A stretch of DNA of 64,000 bases from Caulobacter sp031457805 (GTDB lineage: Bacteria; Pseudomonadota; Alphaproteobacteria; Caulobacterales; Caulobacteraceae). Below, piece after piece: positions 16,601-23,583 of this stretch. Within the stretch, counting starts at the first letter, position 1, and each line of letters begins with the position of its first letter. The stretch lies in assembly GCF_031457805.1 (NCBI RefSeq), contig NZ_JAVDXI010000001.1:496001-560000 (forward strand), given 5' to 3'. The notes beneath the pieces were generated by a model. That model was not told where the DNA came from and searched no databases. It saw nothing but the letters and a program-made list of their open reading frames with translations. The position numbers and the translations under genes were made by a program.

Positions 16601-17032
16601 GCTGCCATCACGGCGCAGCCGGACGGTCTCCTCAAGCTCCTCGAACTTCGCGTTGATCTGGCGTTCCAGCGTCTTGATGCTCGATTGCTGGGTGGGGTTG
16701 TCGCGCGTGAGGTCGCGCACGGTCTCAATGCGGGAGGCGCTCTCGGACGCTGCGATTTCGTAGGGCTTCAGGTAGTCGCTCTTGCCGGTCAGCAGAAAGC
16801 CGCGCTGGCCTGTCTCGGCGTCCTGAGTCATCGACATCAGTTCGTTGAGCGCCATCATGACGTCGTGCGTGTGCCATATCCTCTGGCTGTTGCCGCGAAG
16901 CATTTCGACGTTGCGATAGGCGATGATCCCGCTGGTCACGAAGAAGGCCAGCACGACGGCTAACCCCAAAGCTGTCCATAGCTCGGCCCGCGAAACCGAA
17001 TGCGTAGCGGAACGCTGTTTGTTGAGCGACAT
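13604..17032 (-). CDS. CHASE3-GAF hybrid sensor histidine kinase with three receiver domains
   Basis: A 1142-residue membrane kinase. It has a first membrane helix near residues 15-38, a CHASE3-type periplasmic helical domain (GYRxL-like AETGQRGFLLTGKSDYLKPY) to about 180, and a second helix near 190-218. A GAF domain (about 230-380) and a long coiled coil rich in EELQ/EELR repeats (about 390-475) follow. Next come HisKA with His485 (NMSHELRTPLNSL) and an HATPase domain (LLSNAFKFTE, GLGLSISREL). Three receivers follow with phospho-Asp contexts VVLDVGLPDES, MVLDLSLPDAS and VLMDVMMPVMDG. It is first in the operon with cheR, cheB and the REC-kinase genes. The layout resembles stress and cell-surface control kinases and lacks an obvious output domain. 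Confidence 0.92.
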   Translation of the reverse strand: MSLNKQRSATHSVSRAELWTALGLAVVLAFFVTSGIIAYRNVEMLRGNSQRIWHTHDVMMALNELMSMTQDAETGQRGFLLTGKSDYLKPYEIAASESASRIETVRDLTRDNPTQQSSIKTLERQINAKFEELEETVRLRRDGSQAQALAVVDTDRGKIEMDAIRRQIEAMRNEEDRQRDLRLSEMEIAYRTALLSGVLSSLLGAVLTLVVFYLIRRANRAQAREEWLQAGQVGLSEAMMGDKTVEALSDSILTYLARYVGFQAGVVFKGENGRFHRTASLGVAADSDTPTRFNLKEGLLGKVAAEGDAVIIRDVPEGYMTIGSGLGHDKPRHLVVVPTHADDVVNAVIELGFLHPVDDQVLELLRQAAPSIGITLRSARYRSELQNALEETQRQAEELQVQSEELRVSNEELEEQGRALKESQIRLEQQQAELEQTNSQLEEQAQTLETQRDELERTSAAVTLKARELEQASQYKSDFLANMSHELRTPLNSLLILSKLLSDNPHGNLTPEQVKFAQTIASSGNDLLTLINDILDLSKIEAGHVEVRPEPLPLQRLTDDLRQLFQPVASQRGLDFDIDIAGDCPASIETDRQRLEQVLKNLLSNAFKFTEKGGVSVEIGLAGARDIAFTVIDTGIGVSREQQDAIFEAFRQADGTISRRYGGTGLGLSISRELARLLGGAITLRSQPGEGSAFTVTIPLAYDPARVAPRDQPLAAKPVSPLPRPKVARAPVVRAAVDDDRDQLTGGRRVLLVIEDDDKFAGIVRDLSRELGFQCLVAGTAEEALKLARRFKPSAVVLDVGLPDESGLMVLDRLKRDDATRHIPIHVVSAADHSQTALSLGAIGYLIKPVKREALAEVLKSLEAKLSSTVRRVLIVEDDSIQREAVGKLLSSGDVETVGVGTAAECLELLREQTFDCMVLDLSLPDASGFSLLETLSQDDSHAFPPVIVYTGHDLSADDEQRLRRYSSSIIIKGAKSPERLLDEVSLFLHQVVSELPAEQQKMIQKARHRDAVLEGRRVLIVEDDIRNVYSLTNVLEPRGAVVEIARNGQEAIDALNRSAEDPARAIDLVLMDVMMPVMDGLTAARQIRLDARWSKLPILMLTAKAMPDDQERCIAAGASDYMAKPIDVDKLLSLVRVWMPR

Positions 17033-17346
17033 TCTAAGACCAAGCAGGCAAGGAGACTGGGAGGAGACGTGCGGGTCTGTTGCTGTTCGCAGGCAAAGAG
17101 AAATCCCGACGTGCGGGACTGGAGCCTTTGATCGCTAAATGGTGCAGCAAAATAGACACAACGCCCCCTACGCGCCACGACGCGTGGCCCAGCAACGCCC
17201 TTCAGAGGTGAAGGTTCCGCGTTCGTGTCGACTTTCTGGCGCAGCGGCTGCGCCGCGATAGCGCCGCAATTCTCCCGGCTTCTCCTCGATCTTCCCAGCA
17301 GCTAGCTTCACACAGAGCAGGATCGGTGACTCCAGGAAGGACCGCG
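17033..17346. other. Divergent intergenic region, 314 bp
   Basis: This gap separates the hybrid-kinase operon (minus) from the DUF2147 gene (plus) and should hold both promoters. I see a small perfect hairpin GCCACG/CGTGGC at 17174-17188 and a -10-like GCTAAATG without a convincing -35. AGGAAGG before the ATG at 17347 is a clear ribosome binding site. I see no convincing gene; short open frames here lack start signals. Confidence 0.5.
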
Positions 17347-17799
17347 ATGATCGGGAAGTTGAGCTTGGCGTTGATCGCCGCCGCCGCCGTGGGCGTGGCG
17401 TCACCCGTGCTGGCTGCAGATTCGACGGCGCGGTCCGGCGACCTGTTCGGCGTATGGCGCAACCCCAAGGGCAGCGTTCACATTGAGATCAAGTCTTGCG
17501 GACCGGAGACCTGCGGCTACGTGGTCTGGGCGAACGCCGAAGCTCAGGCCGACGTCAAGAAGGGCAGCAACCAGGGCCTCGTAGGCATGCAGTTGCTGCG
17601 CGACTTCTCCTCGTCGGGCGCCAACGAGTGGAAGGGCAAGGTCTTTGTCCCCGACCTCAATATGACGTTCTCGGGTCAGGTGCGGCTTTTGGACCGTTCG
17701 TCGTTGCGCGCCAAAGGCTGCCTGTTGCCCAACTTCCTCTGCAAGTCCCAGGTCTGGACCCGCGTGGAAACCGCCGGCGTCACCGGACGCACGCTCTAG
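17347..17799 (+). CDS. Exported DUF2147 protein
   Basis: A 150-residue protein with a signal peptide (KLSLALIAAAAVGVASPVLAA). One DUF2147 domain follows: FGVWRNPKGSVHIEIKSC, then CGYVVWA, the DFSSSGANEWKGKVFVPD block and RAKGCLLPNFLCKSQVWTRV. Four conserved cysteines could form disulphides in the periplasm. ATG 17347 has AGGAAGG six bases upstream. The family is widespread in Proteobacteria and its function is not settled. It is transcribed away from the kinase operon and stands alone. Confidence 0.85.
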   Translation: MIGKLSLALIAAAAVGVASPVLAADSTARSGDLFGVWRNPKGSVHIEIKSCGPETCGYVVWANAEAQADVKKGSNQGLVGMQLLRDFSSSGANEWKGKVFVPDLNMTFSGQVRLLDRSSLRAKGCLLPNFLCKSQVWTRVETAGVTGRTL

Positions 17800-17831
17800 G
17801 CTCACCGGGGGCGGTCCGGCGGGGCTGAGCC
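17799..17831. terminator. Weak hairpin between convergent genes
   Basis: GGCTCA (17799-17804) pairs with TGAGCC (17826-17831) around an inner CCGG/CCGG pair. It lies between the DUF2147 gene and the convergent small Tat-signal gene. There is no T-run on either strand, so the terminator role is tentative. Confidence 0.3.
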
Positions 17832-17838
17832 GCTGAGA

Positions 17839-18168
17839 TCAGGCTTCCAGGGAGAGCAGGGCGAAGAGAGCGCCTTCGGTGTTAGACAGCCGCCAACCGC
17901 GATAGTCGAACACCGCGCCGGCGCGGAAATCCGCCGTCGCTAGGGCCCGCAGCCGGGGCAGGGCTTCTGGCCCTCGTCCTTTGGGAAACAGCTGTGCCGC
18001 GAGGGTCTTCGCGCTCACGCCTGGATGGCTTTTGCGCCAAGCCTCTCCAATGCGGCGGACGGCCTCGGCGTCGAGGCCAGTCATGGGGGCGGCCGGAGCG
18101 GATCTGGCGAAAGATGGTGCGGCGGCCAGGGCGACCAGCGCGGCCAGGAGATCGCGACGCGTGCTCAT
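17839..18168 (-). CDS. Small Tat-signal protein, probable partner of the adjacent GMC dehydrogenase
   Basis: A 109-residue protein with a twin-arginine signal (STRRDLLAALVALAAAPSFA) and a mature part of about 85 residues ending with FRAGAVFDYRGWRLSNTEGA. I do not recognise a named family. Its start lies three bases after the stop codon of the GMC gene, so the two are co-transcribed. The arrangement of a leaderless GMC flavoprotein followed by a tiny Tat protein parallels lacA/lacB and suggests a hitch-hiking export subunit. That role is inferred. Confidence 0.75.
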   Translation of the reverse strand: MSTRRDLLAALVALAAAPSFARSAPAAPMTGLDAEAVRRIGEAWRKSHPGVSAKTLAAQLFPKGRGPEALPRLRALATADFRAGAVFDYRGWRLSNTEGALFALLSLEA

Positions 18169-18170
18169 GA

Positions 18171-19700
18171 TCAGGCGGCCTTCTTTTCGGATTTAAGGTG
18201 ATCGGCCAGTCGCATGGTCAAGGCCAGGATGGTGAGGGTGGGATTGACGATCCCTGAGGTCGGGAAAACCGAGCTGCCCGCGACATAGAGGTTGTCCGCC
18301 TCGTGCAGTCGACCGTTGGCGTCGACCACGCCCTTCGTGGGATCATCGTGCATCCTCGTGGTCCCCATGTGGTGGCGCGAGGCGTTCGACGACGCCAGCA
18401 GTTCATCGCGCCGGAGCGACCAGCACAACCGGCCCTCGCCGGAGGCGCCTAAGGCATTGGCGAGCCCGTCGATCGTCTTTTCCAGGTCTGCATAGTCTTT
18501 GCGCCCATGCGCCCAGTCGAGGCGGACGCGGGGCATGCCCAGGACGTCCTTCTGGTCGGGGTCCAGGGTGATGCGACTGTCGGGATTTGGAAAATGCTCG
18601 GTCATGGCGAAGAAGCCGAGCAGGTTGCCCTGGGCCTGGCCCTTATCGAGTTGGACGCTGGACTTGCCGATCGTCTGGGTGTCCGCGGCCACCTTGGCGT
18701 CCGCGTTCGAAAAGTTTGCGCGGAAAAGCGTCGCGGTGAAGTTGCCCGTCTTCATCCGCTTCTGGGCGGTCAGCCCCGCGCCGATGACGCAATGCGGCCC
18801 ATAGCGTTGCGCGGGCGCATAGAGATCGAGCGGCTCGGTGCGGGACGCGGCGAAGGCCGAGCCTTCACGTTGGGCGTCGCTGTCGTTGGAGTAGGTGAGG
18901 TGACCCTGGAAGAAGCGCCCCACGAGATCATGGCGGTTGCCTAGATTGTCCGACGCCAGCAGCAGCCGGACGTTCTCGATCCCGCCTGTGGCGAGGACAT
19001 AGCGCGCGGCCTTGGCCGTGTGTCGCTTGCCGCTCAGGCAGGCGATGTCGAGGCCGGTGATCGTGCTCCGGTCGCGGCGGATGCGGATCACGTTGGCGTA
19101 GAGATAGACGTCGATGTTCGGCGCCTCGGCGAACTGGGTGCGGAAGCGATCGAAGGCGGGGCGGTCCGCACGGCCCGAAATGCGCGCGTGGACGCGGGGC
19201 GCCGGAAAGAAGCCGGCTTCGGGGTCCAACGCCAGCGGCTGGAGGTTAGGCTCTGTGGCTTTGGGGCGCTCCAAAGGAAAACGATCGATCTCCAGCAGGT
19301 CGCACGCACGGTCGTAGTATGGCTGCATCGCCTCGCGGCTGATCGGCCAGCCGCTGTAGGGTATCCAGGCCCGTTCGGCGAAGTCCGCCGGGTCCAGCGG
19401 TCCGCATCTGCCGCCCCAGACGTGGCCGGAACCACCCAGAGCGCGTACACGCGACTGGACCGGATAGTCGTGGAGGGGGCGATCCTTGTTACCGTCGGCC
19501 TTCTGAACGCAGGCGCCGGCGTAGAGCGCCTGGGTTTCGGGCTCCATCTCGCGGCCGCCGCTTTCCAGCACGACCACTTTCAAGGGGCCTCCGGCCAGTT
19601 CCTTGGCCAGGGTGATACCGGCCAGACCGCCGCCGATGATCACAAGATCGGCTTCCAGGAGACTGGCGTCAGGCAAGGCTCGGGCGTCGATGATCGCCAT
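18171..19700 (-). CDS. Second GMC-family oxidoreductase
   Basis: A 509-residue flavoprotein. The FAD motif is in ADLVIIGGGLAGITLAKEL, GGSGHVWGGRCGPLDP marks the substrate-side glycine motif, and the GMC C-terminal domain has HHMGTTRMHDDP and GIVNPTLTILAL. It has no Cys-rich iron-sulphur-like motif of the LacA type and no signal peptide. It probably oxidises a sugar or other alcohol; the substrate is unknown. A small Tat-signal gene follows in the same operon. A terminator hairpin at 19731-19760 separates it from the BlaR1-like gene. Confidence 0.9.
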   Translation of the reverse strand: MAIIDARALPDASLLEADLVIIGGGLAGITLAKELAGGPLKVVVLESGGREMEPETQALYAGACVQKADGNKDRPLHDYPVQSRVRALGGSGHVWGGRCGPLDPADFAERAWIPYSGWPISREAMQPYYDRACDLLEIDRFPLERPKATEPNLQPLALDPEAGFFPAPRVHARISGRADRPAFDRFRTQFAEAPNIDVYLYANVIRIRRDRSTITGLDIACLSGKRHTAKAARYVLATGGIENVRLLLASDNLGNRHDLVGRFFQGHLTYSNDSDAQREGSAFAASRTEPLDLYAPAQRYGPHCVIGAGLTAQKRMKTGNFTATLFRANFSNADAKVAADTQTIGKSSVQLDKGQAQGNLLGFFAMTEHFPNPDSRITLDPDQKDVLGMPRVRLDWAHGRKDYADLEKTIDGLANALGASGEGRLCWSLRRDELLASSNASRHHMGTTRMHDDPTKGVVDANGRLHEADNLYVAGSSVFPTSGIVNPTLTILALTMRLADHLKSEKKAA

Positions 19701-19730
19701 CGTTGAAAACTCGCTGATTGTCGGGAGGGA

Positions 19731-19760
19731 AAAGGGGCGCGCGCGGCGTGGGCCGCGCGC
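19731..19760 (-). terminator. Intrinsic terminator of the blaI-blaR1-like operon
   Basis: On the minus strand the stem GCGCGCGGC/GCCGCGCGC (19739-19747 and 19752-19760, loop of four bases) is followed by a C/T-rich tail containing TTTT. It lies eight bases after the BlaR1-like stop and ends transcription before the GMC gene. Confidence 0.65.
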
Positions 19761-19768
19761 CTCACGAT

Positions 19769-21244
19769 CTAGTCGCGAGCGCCCTGGCTCTTCAGGTAGT
19801 TGACCACGGCGACATGGCCGTTCTTACGGGCCATGCCCAGCGGCGAGCGCATCTCACCCGGATTGGCCACGACCGCACGGTTCACGTCGGCGCCACGCTC
19901 GACGAGGTACTTCACCACCGCGAGGTCGCCCCGGCGGGCGGCGCCGATCAGCGGGGTTTCGTCGCCGGGAACGAAGGACTCGACGTTGGCGCCGCGCTCT
20001 ACAAGGGCCTGCACGATGTCGAGCCGGCCGGCCAGGGAGGCCTGGATCAGCGGGTTGCCGTCGCCGCGGACGGCAAGGTTGGGATCGGCGCCGGCGGTCA
20101 GCAGGGCGCGGACCACGTCCGCCTGTCCGCTACGCGCGGCCTCGATCAGCGGCGAGCCGTCACCGCGGGCGATGTAGTTAGGGTTGGCGCCCAGAGCGAT
20201 GAGCTCGCGCACGCTGCGCAGATCCTTCCGGTCGACCGCGTCATACAGCGGGCGTCCCAGATGTCGGGCCACGGCGCGACGGGCGTCTTCAGGCGTTTGC
20301 TGCACGGTCCGGGCGGGTTGGGTGGCCCAGGCCGCAGCGGCGGTCGAGAGACCAAGGACGGCGACGGCGACGGCTCCCGCAAGGTGACGACGGCGGTCGG
20401 CGGTGTGCTGGGTGAGCATGGTGAAGCGCTCCTTCAATTGTTTGTTAGCCGAGGCTGGCCAGTGGCAGCCCAGCGGCGGCGCGCAGGCGGCCAGCTGGGT
20501 CTTCAGCATGGCCTCGCCATAGGCGCGGCGGGTCTTGGGGTGGCGGGCCAGAACGGCGGCATCGCAGGCGATCTCTTGGTCGATACGAAGGGCTGCCGCG
20601 CCCAGGTGGACGAAGGGATTGAACCAGAAGAGGCACTGCAGGGCGGTGACGGCCGCATTGATCTGCGCGTCCCCGACGGCGAGGTGATTGCGTTCGTGCA
20701 CCAGGATCAGCGCCTGCTCCTCAGCGGTGTACTGCCGGTCGAAGTCCGCCGGCAGGACGACGCAGGGCGTAAGAGCTCCAATGACAGCCGGACCCACGCC
20801 GGGCCGGTCGGAGCGCATCAGGCGATCATCGCCGGTCAGGGTCAGCGCGCCCAGTGAACGGACAAAGCGACGCTGCCGCTCGACTTGCAGGATTACGCCG
20901 CCGAACGCCACGACCAGCCAGAGTCCCAGCGCGATTTCGCCGAGGGGGATCAGGGGGGCGGACGGGGTCTGTGTCGACGCCGTTGACTCGACCGGCCGAG
21001 GCTGCGCCGATGCTGGGGTCGCAATCGCGGGCATAGGGGCGGCGAGGGGCGGCGCGGGCAGCACGATCGTGCGGGCCGGGATCAGCAGGGCCAGGATCGA
21101 GAGCGGCGCGATCAGCCACAGCGCATAGGCGTTCCGGGCGCCGAAGGCTTTGCGGATTGGTCGACGCAAGACCAGCACCAGCAGCACGGCCGCCGCCAGG
21201 GCGATATTGGCCTTGCCGAGGAAGAGCAGGATATCAGCGACCAT
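19769..21244 (-). CDS. BlaR1/MecR1-type M56 membrane peptidase fused to ankyrin repeats
   Basis: A 491-residue protein. It has membrane helices near residues 5-25, 40-60 and 100-120, then a zinc peptidase domain with HERNH at 183-187 and a distal Glu near 224 (QEIACDAAVL), and a further helix near 288-308. Five ankyrin repeats (331-488; repeats such as SPLIEAARSGQADVVRALL) make up the C-terminus. In BlaR1 the C-terminal part is a beta-lactam sensor; here ankyrin repeats replace it, so the signal is probably a protein or envelope cue. It overlaps the BlaI-type repressor gene by 11 bases. Regulated cleavage of that repressor is inferred from the family. Confidence 0.9.
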   Translation of the reverse strand: MVADILLFLGKANIALAAAVLLVLVLRRPIRKAFGARNAYALWLIAPLSILALLIPARTIVLPAPPLAAPMPAIATPASAQPRPVESTASTQTPSAPLIPLGEIALGLWLVVAFGGVILQVERQRRFVRSLGALTLTGDDRLMRSDRPGVGPAVIGALTPCVVLPADFDRQYTAEEQALILVHERNHLAVGDAQINAAVTALQCLFWFNPFVHLGAAALRIDQEIACDAAVLARHPKTRRAYGEAMLKTQLAACAPPLGCHWPASANKQLKERFTMLTQHTADRRRHLAGAVAVAVLGLSTAAAAWATQPARTVQQTPEDARRAVARHLGRPLYDAVDRKDLRSVRELIALGANPNYIARGDGSPLIEAARSGQADVVRALLTAGADPNLAVRGDGNPLIQASLAGRLDIVQALVERGANVESFVPGDETPLIGAARRGDLAVVKYLVERGADVNRAVVANPGEMRSPLGMARKNGHVAVVNYLKSQGARD

Positions 21245-21617
21245 CGTCGATCTTCTCCAGCAGGCGGCGAAGCTCGGCGACGTCTTCCGGGTTCAGCTTC
21301 TCGCGCTTGGAGAAGTGGCTCACCAGCGGGGCGAGGCGGCCGTCGAACAGGCGATCCAGAAGCCCCTGGCTCTCGGAGTCGACATAGTCCTCGCGACCGA
21401 TCAGCGGACGATAGAGGAAGCGGCGGCCGTCCTTGTCGGCGGCGATGGCGCCCTTTTTCAGCAGGCGGTTCAGCAAGGTTTTCACCGTGCCTTCGGCCCA
21501 GCCGTGCTCCTTGGCCAGAATGGCCAGAACCTCCTCGGCCGGCTTGGGGCTGTCGGCCCAAAGCACCTTCATGACTTCGCTCTCGGCGCCGCTGATGCGT
21601 TGTGATGTCGTTTCCAT
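21234..21617 (-). CDS. BlaI/MecI/CopY-family transcriptional repressor
   Basis: A 127-residue winged-helix repressor. The family's N-terminal ISGAESEVMKVLWADSPKPA precedes recognition-helix segment GWAEGTVKTLLNRLLKKGAI and a dimerisation tail ending LRRLLEKIDDGR. It is first in the two-gene operon and its stop overlaps the peptidase gene start. Two matching palindromic boxes lie just upstream (21627-21644 and 21660-21677), one inside its own -10, so it very likely represses its own operon. Release probably depends on proteolysis by the partner peptidase. Confidence 0.93.
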   Translation of the reverse strand: METTSQRISGAESEVMKVLWADSPKPAEEVLAILAKEHGWAEGTVKTLLNRLLKKGAIAADKDGRRFLYRPLIGREDYVDSESQGLLDRLFDGRLAPLVSHFSKREKLNPEDVAELRRLLEKIDDGR

Positions 21618-21626
21618 GGGTTATAC

Positions 21627-21677
21627 GATTACGCACGTAAACGATCTCGTCAAGCGATTGATTACGCGCGTAAACGA
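21627..21677. promoter_or_regulatory. Tandem BlaI-type operators over the repressor promoter
   Basis: Two nearly identical 18-bp boxes, GATTACGCACGTAAACGA (21627-21644) and GATTACGCGCGTAAACGA (21660-21677), have cores TTACGCACGTAA and the perfect palindrome TTACGCGCGTAA. Their starts are 33 bp apart, about three helical turns. On the minus strand a housekeeping-like promoter fits: -35 TTGACGA (21647-21653) and -10 GCGTAATC (21627-21634) with a 12-bp spacer. Box 1 therefore covers the -10 and box 2 lies just upstream of the -35. Confidence 0.75.
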
Positions 21678-21742
21678 AATGTAATGAACCGTTGGAGCCG
21701 CGCGCGAACCGGCTTAGGCGTTCGCCGTCAAAGGAGTGGCGC

Positions 21743-22321
21743 ATGCCAGACACGCTTCAGCTTGGCCTGCCGGGCTTTGATCCGCCGACGCCGACCGACC
21801 GGTTGATGTTCCTGCTGTATCCGGACCCATCGACGGCGGAGCGCATCGCGCAGGAAGCTGCGCGCCTGAAAGCGGCTCTGAGGCTGGGCGGCGCGCTGAT
21901 TCAGACCAACCGCCTGCACATTACCCTGCACCATCTGGGTGACTATGTCGGCTTGCCCAATGACATCGTCAGCAAGGGCGTCCTGGCGGGTCAAGCTGTG
22001 GCCAGCGCCCCGTTCGAGGTCGTCTTCGACCGCGCGCTCAGCTTCGCCAATCGCCCCGGCAACAACCCGTTCACGCTGCAGGGCGGGGAGGGGGTGAGCG
22101 CCCTGATCAGCTTCCAGAAGACGCTGGGTGAGAAGATGGCTGGCGCTGCGCTTCGTCCTGACCGAAACTTCACGCCGCACGTCACCCTGCTCTACGACGG
22201 CCAGATCGTCCCCGAGCAAGCGATCACGCCGATCGCCTGGACGGTCGATCGCTTCGCGCTGGTTCAGAGCAAGCTCGGCCAGACCCAGCACATTGTCCTT
22301 CGGGAATGGCCCCTGAGCTGA
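21743..22321 (+). CDS. thpR: 2'-5' RNA ligase / cyclic phosphodiesterase family protein
   Basis: A 192-residue 2H-phosphoesterase-fold protein. The two HxT motifs, HITLHHLG and HVTLLYDG, are the catalytic signature. Family members act as RNA 2',3'-cyclic phosphodiesterases (ThpR/LigT). ATG 21743 has AAAGGAG seven bases upstream. It is divergent from the BlaI-type repressor, and the twin operators end only about 65 bp before its start, so it could share that control. The protein is cytoplasmic. Confidence 0.85.
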   Translation: MPDTLQLGLPGFDPPTPTDRLMFLLYPDPSTAERIAQEAARLKAALRLGGALIQTNRLHITLHHLGDYVGLPNDIVSKGVLAGQAVASAPFEVVFDRALSFANRPGNNPFTLQGGEGVSALISFQKTLGEKMAGAALRPDRNFTPHVTLLYDGQIVPEQAITPIAWTVDRFALVQSKLGQTQHIVLREWPLS

Positions 22322-22398
22322 CGGAACAGCCTGTTGCGCTGAACGGGTTCGGTGGCAGGAAGAACGCAACGCTCGATTCGACGCGCAGGAAGTCCGCG

Positions 22399-22746
22399 AT
22401 GACGATCACGATGTACGGCATCAAGAACTGCGACACCGTCGCCAAGGCCCGTAAATGGCTGGACGACAACGGTCAGCCGTACGTTTTCCATGACTACAAG
22501 GCCGCAGGCATCGACCAGCCGCGTCTGGAGGCCTGGGTCGTGGAGCTGGGTTGGGAAATCGTGCTCAACCGCGCGGGAACGACGTTCCGCAAGCTGCCCG
22601 AGGCGGATCGGCAGGATCTCGACGCGGACAAGGCGATCGCGCTGATGCTGGCCCAGCCCTCGATGATCAAGCGCCCGATCCTCGATCTTGGCGAGCGTCG
22701 GGTGGTGGGGTTCAAGCCCGACCTCTACGCGGCCGCCTTTCGCTGA
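22399..22746 (+). CDS. ArsC/Spx-family (YffB-like) reductase-fold protein
   Basis: A 115-residue thioredoxin-fold protein of the ArsC-like YffB group. It begins TITMYGIKNCDTVAKARKWL with a single N-terminal active-site-type Cys in KNCDT, and has the typical MIKRPILDLGERRVVGFKP block. The classical arsenate reductase CX5R motif is not present, so arsenate reduction is unlikely; a glutathione-dependent thiol role has been suggested for this group. An ATG at 22411 is an alternative start. Confidence 0.87.
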   Translation: MTITMYGIKNCDTVAKARKWLDDNGQPYVFHDYKAAGIDQPRLEAWVVELGWEIVLNRAGTTFRKLPEADRQDLDADKAIALMLAQPSMIKRPILDLGERRVVGFKPDLYAAAFR

Positions 22747-22870
22747 GCCAAGCGCCTCGGCGCGGCGCCGTCGCCTTCTGAGCGAAGTTTAAGACGACAT
22801 CCAAGGCCGGATCGGTCTATCAGTCAGAGCTTAGCTCGCCGGACGCGGGCTCTTGGAGGGCATTTCGCGC

Positions 22871-23539
22871 GTGGGGAAGAACGCCGTCTCGCGATACGAG
22901 CTGGTCATCTTCGACTTTGACGGCACGCTGGCCGATAGCGCCGCGTGGATGATGCGCGCCGTCAATCCGATGGCGCGCCGTTACGGCTTCAAGACCGTCA
23001 CCGACGACGAGATCGAGATGCTGCGGGGTCGCAGCACACGCGAGGTGATCCGCTATCTTGGCGTATCGCCCTGGAAGCTCCCGCTGATAGCGCGCGCCGG
23101 CAAGAAACTGATGGCCGCCGACGCCCATACGATTCCGCTGTTTCCCGAAACCGAGAAGATGCTCCGGGCGCTGCACGCGGCCGGGGTGAAGATCGCCGTC
23201 GTCAGCTCCAACAGTGAGACTGTGATCCGCCGGGTGCTGGGCGAGGAGCTCGGCAACCTTGTCAGCCTGTACGCCTGTGGCGCATCGCTGTTTGGGAAGG
23301 CGCGCAAGTTCAAGCAGGTCACCCGTCAGGGCGTCGCGCGGGACAAGATCATTTGCATCGGCGACGAGACCCGCGACATCGAGGCGGCGCGGGCGGTCGG
23401 CCTCGATTGCGGCGCCGTCGGCTGGGGCTACGCAAAGCCCTCGATCCTGGCGCAACATGGACCCACCGTGTCGTTCAACTCGATGTCCGAAATTATTTCG
23501 TATGTCGGCGCATCCAAGGCGGCGGTCGGCGGCGACTAA
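22871..23539 (+). CDS. HAD-superfamily hydrolase (phosphoglycolate phosphatase-like)
   Basis: A 222-residue HAD phosphatase. Motif I is IFDFDGTLADS, motif II is AVVSSNSETV, the Lys lies in the KARKFKQV region, and motif IV is ICIGDETRDIEAA. The helical cap follows motif I as in Gph-like enzymes. GTG 22871 is chosen because GGAGGG lies ten bases upstream; an upstream TTG in the same frame overlaps that site. The substrate is unknown. It precedes the ECF-sigma cassettes but a hairpin at 23548-23565 separates them. Confidence 0.88.
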   Translation: MGKNAVSRYELVIFDFDGTLADSAAWMMRAVNPMARRYGFKTVTDDEIEMLRGRSTREVIRYLGVSPWKLPLIARAGKKLMAADAHTIPLFPETEKMLRALHAAGVKIAVVSSNSETVIRRVLGEELGNLVSLYACGASLFGKARKFKQVTRQGVARDKIICIGDETRDIEAARAVGLDCGAVGWGYAKPSILAQHGPTVSFNSMSEIISYVGASKAAVGGD

Positions 23540-23547
23540 CCCTCGAA

Positions 23548-23565
23548 GGCGCGAATGATCGCGCC
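23548..23565. terminator. Small hairpin after the HAD gene
   Basis: GGCGCGA (23548-23554) pairs with TCGCGCC (23559-23565) over a four-base loop. It lies between the HAD stop and the first ECF cassette. No T-run follows, so it may be a weak terminator or leader structure. Confidence 0.35.
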
Positions 23566-23583
23566 CAAGAGGGAATGACTTCC

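Noticed and set aside
16960..17178. A 72-codon minus-strand frame overlapping the start of the hybrid kinase gene.
   Set aside because: It overlaps the kinase start in another frame, lacks a ribosome binding site and shows no family feature.
19769..21244. Beta-lactam resistance sensor (BlaR1) assignment.
   Set aside because: The penicillin-binding sensor domain is absent and ankyrin repeats occupy the C-terminus, so a beta-lactam ligand is unlikely.
22399..22746. Arsenate reductase assignment for the ArsC-family protein.
   Set aside because: The classical C-x5-R arsenate site is not present and no arsenic genes are nearby, so only the wider YffB-like group is claimed.
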